A stretch of DNA of 64,000 bases from Fimousia sp045616445. GTDB taxonomy: Bacteria; Bacillota; Clostridia; Lachnospirales; Lachnospiraceae. A model generated the notes under the pieces. That model worked only from the letters and a program-made list of their open reading frames with translations. It did not search any database and had not been told where the DNA came from. Below, piece after piece: positions 58,042-64,000 of this stretch. The position numbers and the translations under genes are program-made. The stretch covers positions 144,485 to 208,484 of the forward strand of contig JAZLGR010000026.1 in NCBI GenBank assembly GCA_045616445.1, read 5' to 3'. Positions within the stretch are counted from its first letter, which is position 1, and each line of letters opens with the position of its first letter.

Positions 58042-59184
58042 TTACATTCCACAGCTCTTCATCAGGCGAAATACCTGCTCCACCGTATCAGCCATGTTAT
58101 TGGCTGCATTCTTCGAATCCAATGCTTCCTCCAACGTCACAACCTTTCGCAAAATCGGAAAATACGCATCAATTCCTTCTTCGTTGCATCGATGGGCATC
58201 CGCTGTCACGCAGCCGGAAAATGCCAGCACCATCTTGCCATACTTCTTGGCCAGCTTTGCCACTCCGATCGGTGCCTTGCCCATGGCTGTCTGCTGATCT
58301 AAGCATCCCTCGCCAGTGATTACGATGTCCGCATCCTTGATGTAATCCGCTAATTTTGTCTCCTCAAGTACAAGGCTGATTCCTGACTGCAGCACCCCAT
58401 TGGTAAAGGTAAGAAATGCAAATCCCAGTCCACCTGCTGCTCCGGTTCCTTCCTTGAATCGGTCCGCCTTTGGAAAACTCTTCTTCGCCAGCCCGGCAAA
58501 TGCCTCCATCCAGTGATCCATATCGGCAACCATTTCAGGTGTCGCGCCCTTTTGCGGTCCGTAGATGGCACTGCACCCTTTTACACCACACAGTGGATTG
58601 GTTACATCACAGGCAACCTTAAATTCACAGTCGGCAAGCTGGGCAGGAACATTTGCCTCTCTGATGCTGCGGATATCTCTAAGACCCGTCGCACCGAAGG
58701 CCACCTGCTGCCCATCTTCATCAAGAAACTCATATCCGAGAGCCTGAAGCATGCCGATGCCGCAATCGTTGGTCGCACTACCGCCAATCCCGACGATAAA
58801 TGTCCGACAACCCTTATCCATGGCATCCTTAATCATCTCACCAACCCCATAGGTCGTGGTATAAAGCGGATTTCTCTCTTTACCCGTAACGAGGGTGATT
58901 CCAGCCGCCGCAGACATCTCAATAATTGCCATCCTTTGATCTGCAATGATGCCATAGGTCGCTTCCACCGGCTTTCCATTGGGACCCGTCACCGTGATGG
59001 TCTCAAGATGGCCACCCATCCCCAGAGAAAGAGCCTCCACGGTACCTTCTCCGCCATCAGCCAGCGGGCGAATGATGGTTTCGGCATCCGGATATACCCT
59101 GTGAATTCCTGTTTCAATTGCTTTTCCTGCTTCTAATGATGTTAAACTCCCCTTCAGGGAATCGATTGCGATTACGACTTTCAT
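58042..59184 (-). CDS. Glycerate kinase (GarK/GlxK family)
   Basis: 380 residues, PF02595. Signatures: VVIAIDSLKGSLTSLEAG at the N-terminus, RPLADGGEGTVEAL, FIVGIGGSATNDCGIGMLQALG and ITGEGCLDQQTAMGKAPIGVA. Phosphorylates glycerate to 2- or 3-phosphoglycerate; GarK-type enzymes generally give 2-phosphoglycerate. It is monocistronic, 7 kb from the sugar-acid operon, and could take glycerate from hydroxyacid breakdown. A ribosome site (AAAGGAG) precedes the ATG. Confidence 0.95.
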   Translation of the reverse strand: MKVVIAIDSLKGSLTSLEAGKAIETGIHRVYPDAETIIRPLADGGEGTVEALSLGMGGHLETITVTGPNGKPVEATYGIIADQRMAIIEMSAAAGITLVTGKERNPLYTTTYGVGEMIKDAMDKGCRTFIVGIGGSATNDCGIGMLQALGYEFLDEDGQQVAFGATGLRDIRSIREANVPAQLADCEFKVACDVTNPLCGVKGCSAIYGPQKGATPEMVADMDHWMEAFAGLAKKSFPKADRFKEGTGAAGGLGFAFLTFTNGVLQSGISLVLEETKLADYIKDADIVITGEGCLDQQTAMGKAPIGVAKLAKKYGKMVLAFSGCVTADAHRCNEEGIDAYFPILRKVVTLEEALDSKNAANNMADTVEQVFRLMKSCGM

Positions 59185-59268
59185 TTTTCACTCCTTTGTA
59201 TGATCAAGCATAACTAAATCCTTATTTCTATCATAATACAAACAGCTATCATGAACAATTGTCACAAG

Positions 59269-59297
59269 TTGTATTTGTCCTTACATTCCGATATAAT
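59269..59297 (+). promoter_or_regulatory. Promoter of the zinc-ribbon protein gene
   Basis: TTGTAT (59269-59274), 17-bp spacer, TATAAT (59292-59297), 45 bases before the start codon. Confidence 0.6.
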
Positions 59298-59341
59298 TTA
59301 CATGAAGTACAAAAGGCAAACGTTTAGAAGAGGGTAAGATT

Positions 59342-60880
59342 ATGGGACTATTTACAAGGAAAGATCCTGCAGATGAATATCAAAAAAATAAAAAGGCATA
59401 CTTAGACAAGACTTCCATTTCAAAGAAAAAGAATAATGTCTATCTTCGCTTATACAAATCGGTTCAGAAGGAACAGAATGCCAGCTTACAGGTTCAGGTC
59501 ATGGAGGGCAGATTGCAGGTTGGCGATCTATTAGAAATCGAATATGCAATTGGCAACAAATTAGGTGTTCGCGATGTGGTTGGTAAGGTGCAATCCATCT
59601 ATCAGATCCATAACACAGGAGGATTCCGTAAGCACGAAGAACTGGTTTCTACCACTGATGCCTATGAAAATGACCTCGTATGGATTGACGTTCCGGATGT
59701 GGATGCGAAGCTTGTCCAGAAGAACAGCATGATCCGCAAATCAAAGGCGAAGAATGTGATTGCTGAGGATACCAGCAGCGAGTCCATCTCGGTATCCTAT
59801 GATGAAGAAGTATCAAAGATGGTCAATTATTTCAAGAACGAACTGTACGAATATTTTGCAAAGAGAAAGACCATCGGTCATATCACCCAGGATCTGGGTT
59901 ACTCTTTGATGGCTCAAAAGAAACGTCTTGATAAATTGGGCATGACGATGACTATTGAAAAGTCTTCCGATGTCGGTTCGGTAGCCATGAACATGGAAGT
60001 GCAACGCTATTCTTCTTCCCAGCATGATGTGGCAGAAGCCAATGAACCGATGAAGCTTAAGAGAACTTATCGTATATTAGATCAAATCATTTACCAGGAT
60101 GATGACTGGAGAATCTGTCATTATCTCCTGGCTGGAGCAAAGTACAACAATGACGGTTTCATTTCCTGTCCGAACTGTGGCAATTATGCGCCACGTGAAG
60201 AGTTGCTGACAGGATGTCCATACTGCAACACCCAGTTTCAGATTCAGGATCTGTCCCTTCGCGTTGCCGGCTATTCCCAGAAGCAAATCGAGCAGTCCAG
60301 AACCGATAAGCTTCGCGGAAAGATTGATATCGGCTATGCCCTGTATCACGAGGGCAAGCAGAAGGAATACGATCAGGTGCTGAAGCATCGTATGAAGCAG
60401 ATTGATCCGTTGTTTTCCCCGACAGCATTTTACAACAGCATGCGAAACAAGCTCTACTCCATTGTTTTTGCAGAAAATGCCTCCGCCCTGCAGAATCTAG
60501 CGGATGAGGATTTCCATACCGCACCGTTCTACGATCAGTTTAAAAATATCATCGACATCGATATTCAGAACATTGAGACGAAGAATTTCAAAAAGAGCAA
60601 TCCGTATTTGCTGATCGATGTTGTTATGCATACGATGGTGCTCCGTTATGATGCTTCCGAAGGCACTGCTGCATGGACAAAAGAAAAGATTATCATGTCC
60701 TTTGTCAAACATATCAAGAATCAGACGAAGAATATCTTTGAACCTGGTAAGATCCAGTGCGAGTGCTGCGGAGGTTCTTACAGCTTATACGATGGCAAGG
60801 CCTGCACCTATTGTGGCAATGAAATCGATTACCCAATGTATGACTGGCTGCTCATCGATTTGGAAACTGCAACTGAATAA
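59342..60880 (+). CDS. Zinc-ribbon protein with Tim44-like C-terminal region, unknown function
   Basis: 512 residues, soluble. Residues 30-120 form a beta-rich segment (VYLRLYKSVQKEQNASLQVQVMEGRLQVGDLLEIEY) like an EF-Tu domain-2 barrel. A helical region follows, then a zinc ribbon CPNCGNYAPREELLTGCPYC at about 278-297. Residues 330-460 resemble a Tim44-type domain (FYNSMRNKLYSIVFAENASALQNLADEDF). A second ribbon, CECCGGSYSLYDGKACTYC, closes the protein. Two ribbons suggest protein or nucleic-acid scaffolding. I recognise no named family. Confidence 0.78.
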   Translation: MGLFTRKDPADEYQKNKKAYLDKTSISKKKNNVYLRLYKSVQKEQNASLQVQVMEGRLQVGDLLEIEYAIGNKLGVRDVVGKVQSIYQIHNTGGFRKHEELVSTTDAYENDLVWIDVPDVDAKLVQKNSMIRKSKAKNVIAEDTSSESISVSYDEEVSKMVNYFKNELYEYFAKRKTIGHITQDLGYSLMAQKKRLDKLGMTMTIEKSSDVGSVAMNMEVQRYSSSQHDVAEANEPMKLKRTYRILDQIIYQDDDWRICHYLLAGAKYNNDGFISCPNCGNYAPREELLTGCPYCNTQFQIQDLSLRVAGYSQKQIEQSRTDKLRGKIDIGYALYHEGKQKEYDQVLKHRMKQIDPLFSPTAFYNSMRNKLYSIVFAENASALQNLADEDFHTAPFYDQFKNIIDIDIQNIETKNFKKSNPYLLIDVVMHTMVLRYDASEGTAAWTKEKIIMSFVKHIKNQTKNIFEPGKIQCECCGGSYSLYDGKACTYCGNEIDYPMYDWLLIDLETATE

Positions 60881-60890
60881 TATATATATG

Positions 60891-60929
60891 AAAAAGAGCT
60901 TGATTCCGATTTGAACCACGCTCTTTTTT
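60891..60929. terminator. Bidirectional terminator
   Basis: AAAAAGAGC and GCTCTTTTTT arms with a 20-base internal region between convergent genes. Confidence 0.72.
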
Positions 60930-60937
60930 AGTATTAT

Positions 60938-61318
60938 CTAATCTTCCAGCTTCGGCAATGACAGTGCATACTGCCTTCTCCAGATCCGGCGTCCAATCAA
61001 TGCAATTGCCACTTCCTCTGCACTTGTTGCAATGAAAATGATTTCCGCAATCACCAACCCTTTGACAAAGATCGGTGTTTCTTCGTCTAAGACATAGCCC
61101 AACACAGAAAAATGCTTTATAATCAGAAGATTAATTGGAATACTGCAGAAAAACCAGAGCAGAAACAACCAGAGATTTTCTCTTTTATGAGTAAATGGTA
61201 ATATTCCTACCAGCAGAAACATTGAAATAACCGTAACGGGCACAAGCCACATTCTACCTGTCCATGCACTTGCAACTGCAAGTACACATGGAATCCATAT
61301 CATAATCTTTGTCATCAT
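60938..61318 (-). CDS. Small membrane protein, partner of the M50-like protease
   Basis: 126 residues with four hydrophobic spans and a basic C-terminus (RRIWRRQYALSLPKLED). No recognised family. The ATG at 61318 has GGGAGG six bases before it; the longer frame overlaps the protease gene's stop. It begins 12 bases after the M50-like gene, so they form a two-gene unit and may work together at the membrane. Confidence 0.72.
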   Translation of the reverse strand: MMTKIMIWIPCVLAVASAWTGRMWLVPVTVISMFLLVGILPFTHKRENLWLFLLWFFCSIPINLLIIKHFSVLGYVLDEETPIFVKGLVIAEIIFIATSAEEVAIALIGRRIWRRQYALSLPKLED

Positions 61319-61329
61319 CTTCATCCTCC

Positions 61330-62313
61330 CTATCCGTAAACTACGATGCATACACCCATCAGAACATCCACAACAATAAACAGCGGAAGCATGATCTGCA
61401 CAAGCAAAATCATGTAACTAGCCATAATAGTCGCCCTTCCATTAATCCCTCTGCGGCGAAGCATCCTCTTATGCTTTCTGTCTGCCAAAAGCAGCAATGC
61501 ACGTAACACAAAATCACTATCATATACTAAAATTTCATCAATAATATCCATCCCACGAATCATGGATGTATTGGCCAAAGCAATAAAAATATTGAGAAAA
61601 GCTCCAATGAGCAGCATATCTGTATCAAACAGATTGAATTTCAGACACATCAGAAGAATTCCACCTAAAGCCAGATTGGCTTCGATGCCTGCTGCTGAAA
61701 TCTGCGCTCGCTTAAATCGATCTTTTGTTGCATGATATTCAATCATCACATATGCGCCTGGCATGAAATGACTGGTCATCAACCCCATTTCAAACAACTG
61801 ATTCTCTGTATGATATCCCACACAGGCTGCTGCATGACTGATTTCATGAATCATCAATCCCAAGAATAAAAGAAGATATCCTATGAGAAATCCAAAATCA
61901 GTTTCTATAACCTCCCACTTTCCTTCCTGCAGTACATAGATTCCGCAAATCAATAATGGAAGCCAGCTAACCATGAGCAGCTTGTTATATACATTTCCAA
62001 GAATTCTATGAACATTCGTGATATGGGGTCTGCACAATGGAATCAAATACGAACCAAAGCCAACTTTGGTGATTTTTCTTTTATCCTGAAGAAATTCACA
62101 TTCCTCAAAATCTTTAAGATACCCATCCACCACTTCCTTGCTCACATCTTCAAAGATTGTATAGGGATCCGTCCTGCCATCTAAAGATCGTAAAAACGTA
62201 TGATAGAATTCAGTTACCTCCCAATATTCTTCGGTGTATGCATTGATGATCGTATATGTATCTTCTTCTGATTTTTCGAAAATCAGATAATTGTTGTATC
62301 TTGGATATTCCAT
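61330..62313 (-). CDS. M50-like membrane metalloprotease with PqqD-like N-terminus
   Basis: 327 residues. Residues 1-95 are soluble and resemble a PqqD-type peptide-binding domain (YNNYLIFEKSEEDTYTIINAYTEEYWEV). The rest has about six to seven spans with HEISH (HExxH zinc motif) within a span around residue 158-162 and a later Asp-containing segment GMDIIDEI that may give the third ligand. Such proteins (YydH-like) are associated with peptide maturation or export. GGGAGG precedes the ATG. No precursor peptide or radical SAM gene is next to it. Confidence 0.78.
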   Translation of the reverse strand: MEYPRYNNYLIFEKSEEDTYTIINAYTEEYWEVTEFYHTFLRSLDGRTDPYTIFEDVSKEVVDGYLKDFEECEFLQDKRKITKVGFGSYLIPLCRPHITNVHRILGNVYNKLLMVSWLPLLICGIYVLQEGKWEVIETDFGFLIGYLLLFLGLMIHEISHAAACVGYHTENQLFEMGLMTSHFMPGAYVMIEYHATKDRFKRAQISAAGIEANLALGGILLMCLKFNLFDTDMLLIGAFLNIFIALANTSMIRGMDIIDEILVYDSDFVLRALLLLADRKHKRMLRRRGINGRATIMASYMILLVQIMLPLFIVVDVLMGVCIVVYG

Positions 62314-62327
62314 AGCTGCCCTCCCTT

Positions 62328-62908
62328 ATATTCTTAAACTCATTGATAAGATTACACCAGCAGGAAAAGATCAAACCAGCAGAAAGACCCTCTATAAAAT
62401 TTCTGATAACTTCTTCCAATTTTGGTATCACTTTCTCTTCAGTGATAGAAGTTATCTGGAACTCATAGGTCCGCAAGCCGCTTCAGAAGAAATTATGGAC
62501 ACTGAAAATATATCCAATTTTATGGGGCTGGCATTCGAACAAATCTGTTGCCAGTATATGGTGCGTATGGCTAAACTGCGACTGCTTCCATTCATGCCAT
62601 ATACCATTGGTAAATGGTGGGGGAACAATCCTAAAAAGAAACGCCAGGATGATGTAGATGTTCTGCTTCTTGATCGAAAAAAGGAATCTGGAATCTTCTG
62701 TGAATGTAAATTCAGAAATATACATTTTGACAAGTCTGAATTTGAAGACCTGATTGCTGCTTCCGAAATATTTACACAAGTGAAGAACAGATATTATTAT
62801 ATTTTTTCAAAAGGTGGTTACACTGAATGGGTAATCGATGAGGCAGAGCGTCTTGGCAATGTAAAATTATTAGGCATAGACGATTTATTTCTTCATTCAT
62901 TACGTTAG
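62328..62908 (+). pseudogene. 5'-truncated DUF234 ATPase (C-terminal remnant)
   Basis: The frame matches the C-terminal ~190 residues of the intact ATPase at 55.7 kb: YILKLIDKITP, RKTLYKISDNFFQFWYHF, FMGLAFEQICCQYM, GKWWGNN and FCECKFRN, ending at a natural TAG. The ATPase domain with Walker motifs is absent, there is no ribosome site, and the remnant starts right at the divergent M50-like gene. It probably became truncated when that gene arrived. Confidence 0.85.
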
Positions 62909-62970
62909 AATTGATATTTCTAAAAAGCAGTCTGGAAGCAAAACCAGAGAGAATGTTATCTCATAGACAC

Positions 62971-63013
62971 AAAAAGACACCTTATGGAATGTCTTCACAC
63001 TCCACAAGGTGCC
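62971..63013 (-). terminator. Terminator after the yjdF remnant
   Basis: Minus strand GGCACCTTGTGGAGTG / CATTCCATAAGGTGTC stem followed by TTTTT. Confidence 0.75.
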
Positions 63014-63016
63014 CAT

Positions 63017-63042
63017 GCACTGGGGGTTATCGACCCCGGTGC
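63017..63042. other. Second hairpin at the end of the yjdF remnant
   Basis: GCACTGGGG and CCCCGGTGC pair around GTTATCGA (one mismatch or G-U depending on strand). It covers the remnant's stop codon. It may be a terminator part or a structural RNA element. Confidence 0.5.
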
Positions 63043-63283
63043 TTTACTTTTACGTCAACAGATGGACGCGACGGACGAAGTCCTAGTCCCTTTAGGGAAA
63101 TTTCAGGTGATAGTAATGTCTTGCGACAAACTCCTGAATTTCATAATCCTTAGGCTCCGCTCGGAAGGTAACCTTTGCAATTGACAACTTGCCGTTATCA
63201 ATTCGCTCAAAAACCCCAACCCAGAACGGATCCTCAAAATATGCCGTCAGTTTCCCGACCACTTTGTTGTTTGTTCTTCGCAT
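63027..63283 (-). pseudogene. yjdF: yjdF (DUF2992) remnant with internal deletion and frameshift
   Basis: The N-terminal 62 residues (KLTAYFEDPFWVGVFERIDNGKLSIAKVTFRAEPKDYEI) are a clear YjdF start, but the frame stops at 63092. In another frame the sequence continues and ends VDVKVKHRGR at 63027, like the basic KHRG(K/R) end of YjdF. About 80 central residues are missing, so one deletion probably removed them and shifted the frame. It lies 5 bases downstream of the GNAT gene on the same strand. YjdF genes usually follow an azaaromatic-sensing riboswitch; none is possible in this gap. Confidence 0.72.
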
Positions 63284-63288
63284 AAGAC

Positions 63289-63915
63289 TTAGAAGAGCTG
63301 TCCTGGAAGTTTCAGTTTCTCCTTATAAGGAAATTCCTTGTCGAACTTCTCAGCTTCTGTTTCATCCACAAAATAACCTTCAGGTGTCGCATACTCTCCG
63401 GTAATTCCATCAAGGTAACCTGGAATGAGTTCCTTACAAAGGAAGAATGATGCATCTTCTCCCTCCGGCAATCCATGGTAACGAATGCCATATTCGCTGG
63501 CATATGTAAATCCACTCTTGCCATAGAAGTCAATGTTGCCTTCGAAGCATACTGCTCCGCATCCCATTGCTGCAGCTTTCTCCAGAGAATAATCCAGCAG
63601 AATCTTGCCGTATCCTTTTCTCTTAAGCTCCGGCGCAATGCAGATCGGACCCATGGTCATAATCGGAATTATTCTTCCATCGTCAGCTTTGATTACTGCC
63701 TTCATGAAGATATTCTGACCGATTAGCTTTCCATTTTCGAGCATCACAAAGTCAAGTTCTGGTATGAAATCCGGATTTTTTCTTAATTGGTTGAGTACAT
63801 AATGCTCCAGACATCCCGGACGATATACGTTCCAGAATGATTCTCTTACAAGGTTTTCTACTTCACGATATTCTTCTTTTTTCTCTATACGAATTGTAAT
63901 GTTATTTGTATTCAT
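63289..63915 (-). CDS. GNAT-family N-acetyltransferase
   Basis: 208 residues. Acetyl-CoA-binding motif A in GPICIAPELKRKGYGKILLDYSLEKA (R/Q-x-x-G-x-G/A form) and the later GAVCFEGNIDFYGKSGFTYASEYGI segment. Acetylates an amine of unknown identity. AGGAGG precedes the ATG. Upstream of the degraded yjdF on the same strand, perhaps once an operon. Confidence 0.92.
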   Translation of the reverse strand: MNTNNITIRIEKKEEYREVENLVRESFWNVYRPGCLEHYVLNQLRKNPDFIPELDFVMLENGKLIGQNIFMKAVIKADDGRIIPIMTMGPICIAPELKRKGYGKILLDYSLEKAAAMGCGAVCFEGNIDFYGKSGFTYASEYGIRYHGLPEGEDASFFLCKELIPGYLDGITGEYATPEGYFVDETEAEKFDKEFPYKEKLKLPGQLF

Positions 63916-63956
63916 TATTTTTCCTCCTGAAAGTTGTTAACGTCAACTGCTTATAC

Positions 63957-64000
63957 AAGCGGGAGGCTCGGTTTGATCGTATCCGTAACCTCCCGGTTAC
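63957..64000. other. Hairpin-forming sequence at the window edge
   Basis: GGGAGG and CCTCCC flank a short region and GTAACC-TCCC-GGTTAC overlaps it. It may be a terminator of an off-window gene or part of the GNAT promoter region; it cannot be resolved without more sequence. Confidence 0.35.

Noticed and set aside
58513..59136. 207-codon open frame on the plus strand
   Set aside because: Antisense to glycerate kinase, whose motifs are complete; no ribosome site or recognisable domain.
62984..63184. Plus-strand frame with a protein-like product starting MECLHTPQGAHALG
   Set aside because: It overlaps the yjdF remnant and two hairpins in antisense, lacks a ribosome site, and its apparent order comes from the G/C-rich stems.
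63284..63288. yjdF riboswitch
   Set aside because: Only five bases separate the GNAT stop from the yjdF remnant start, so there is no room for a leader RNA.
1..64000. tRNA, rRNA, tmRNA or other classical RNA genes
   Set aside because: No cloverleaf, GGTTCRA-type T-arm or rRNA core sequence was noticed on reading either strand; a covariance search was not possible here.

Overview
The window is low-GC chromosomal DNA from an anaerobic Firmicute, most likely a Lachnospiraceae-type gut clostridium. This is inferred from: AGGAGG-type ribosome sites, sigma-A promoters, rubredoxin/superoxide-reductase chemistry, ferredoxin-like oxidoreductases, DegV, an SdpR/SdpI pair and a Pip/YhgE protein. No rRNA, tRNA, CRISPR array, prophage or complete insertion sequence was seen. 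Most genes lie on the minus strand in short operons.

Layout. 0-5 kb: a ferredoxin-flavodoxin protein, deoC, and an OhrR-type redox operon (glutathione peroxidase, TSCPD protein, flavodoxin, MarR). 5-9.6 kb: an Rpn-type nuclease, KptA, an intergenic structured repeat and a GH36 alpha-galactosidase. 9.8-12.3 kb: a 38-residue membrane peptide, a LysR regulator and an iron alcohol dehydrogenase. 12.4-16.7 kb: an asparagine block (asnA, asnS, asnB), with a terminator-like hairpin between the asnB promoter and its ribosome site. 16.8-27.7 kb: a LUD protein, a CbxX-type AAA ATPase, acetyltransferase, DegV, aldo/keto reductase, a GH13 sucrose-phosphorylase relative, a flavin reductase-rubredoxin-superoxide reductase fusion and a RmlD/YdcF/YgjV operon.

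27.8-30.0 kb is the most unusual part. No long gene is present. Instead there are three promoter-peptide-terminator units that encode three identical 34-residue hydrophobic peptides, plus a 39-residue and a 17-residue peptide. Each unit is preceded by a copy of a ~364-bp element with terminal inverted repeats and a chain of internal hairpins; a fourth copy lies at 6.7 kb. The same promoter, with a TTTAAG-type direct repeat like an OmpR-family response-regulator box, also drives a divergent prephenate-dehydratase-like gene at 57 kb.

30-41 kb: LOG-family and membrane proteins under TetR control, Pip/YhgE, an erythromycin-esterase-like protein with its TetR repressor, an sdpR-sdpI pair, a DUF4143 ATPase with triplicated promoter repeats, EamA and a fructose-6-phosphate aldolase-type gene. 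41-45 kb: a zinc ABC uptake operon led by a Cys-rich membrane protein and a 45-bp Fur/Zur-like palindrome. 45-53 kb: a four-carbon sugar acid (threonate/erythronate-type) operon (GntP permease, PdxA2, two DUF1537 kinases, a hydroxyacid dehydrogenase) with a cupin and a GntR-FCD regulator. 53-64 kb: a two-component system, a DUF234 ATPase, the prephenate-dehydratase-like gene, glycerate kinase, a zinc-ribbon protein, an M50-like membrane metalloprotease pair, two degraded genes (DUF234 ATPase tail, yjdF) and a GNAT acetyltransferase.
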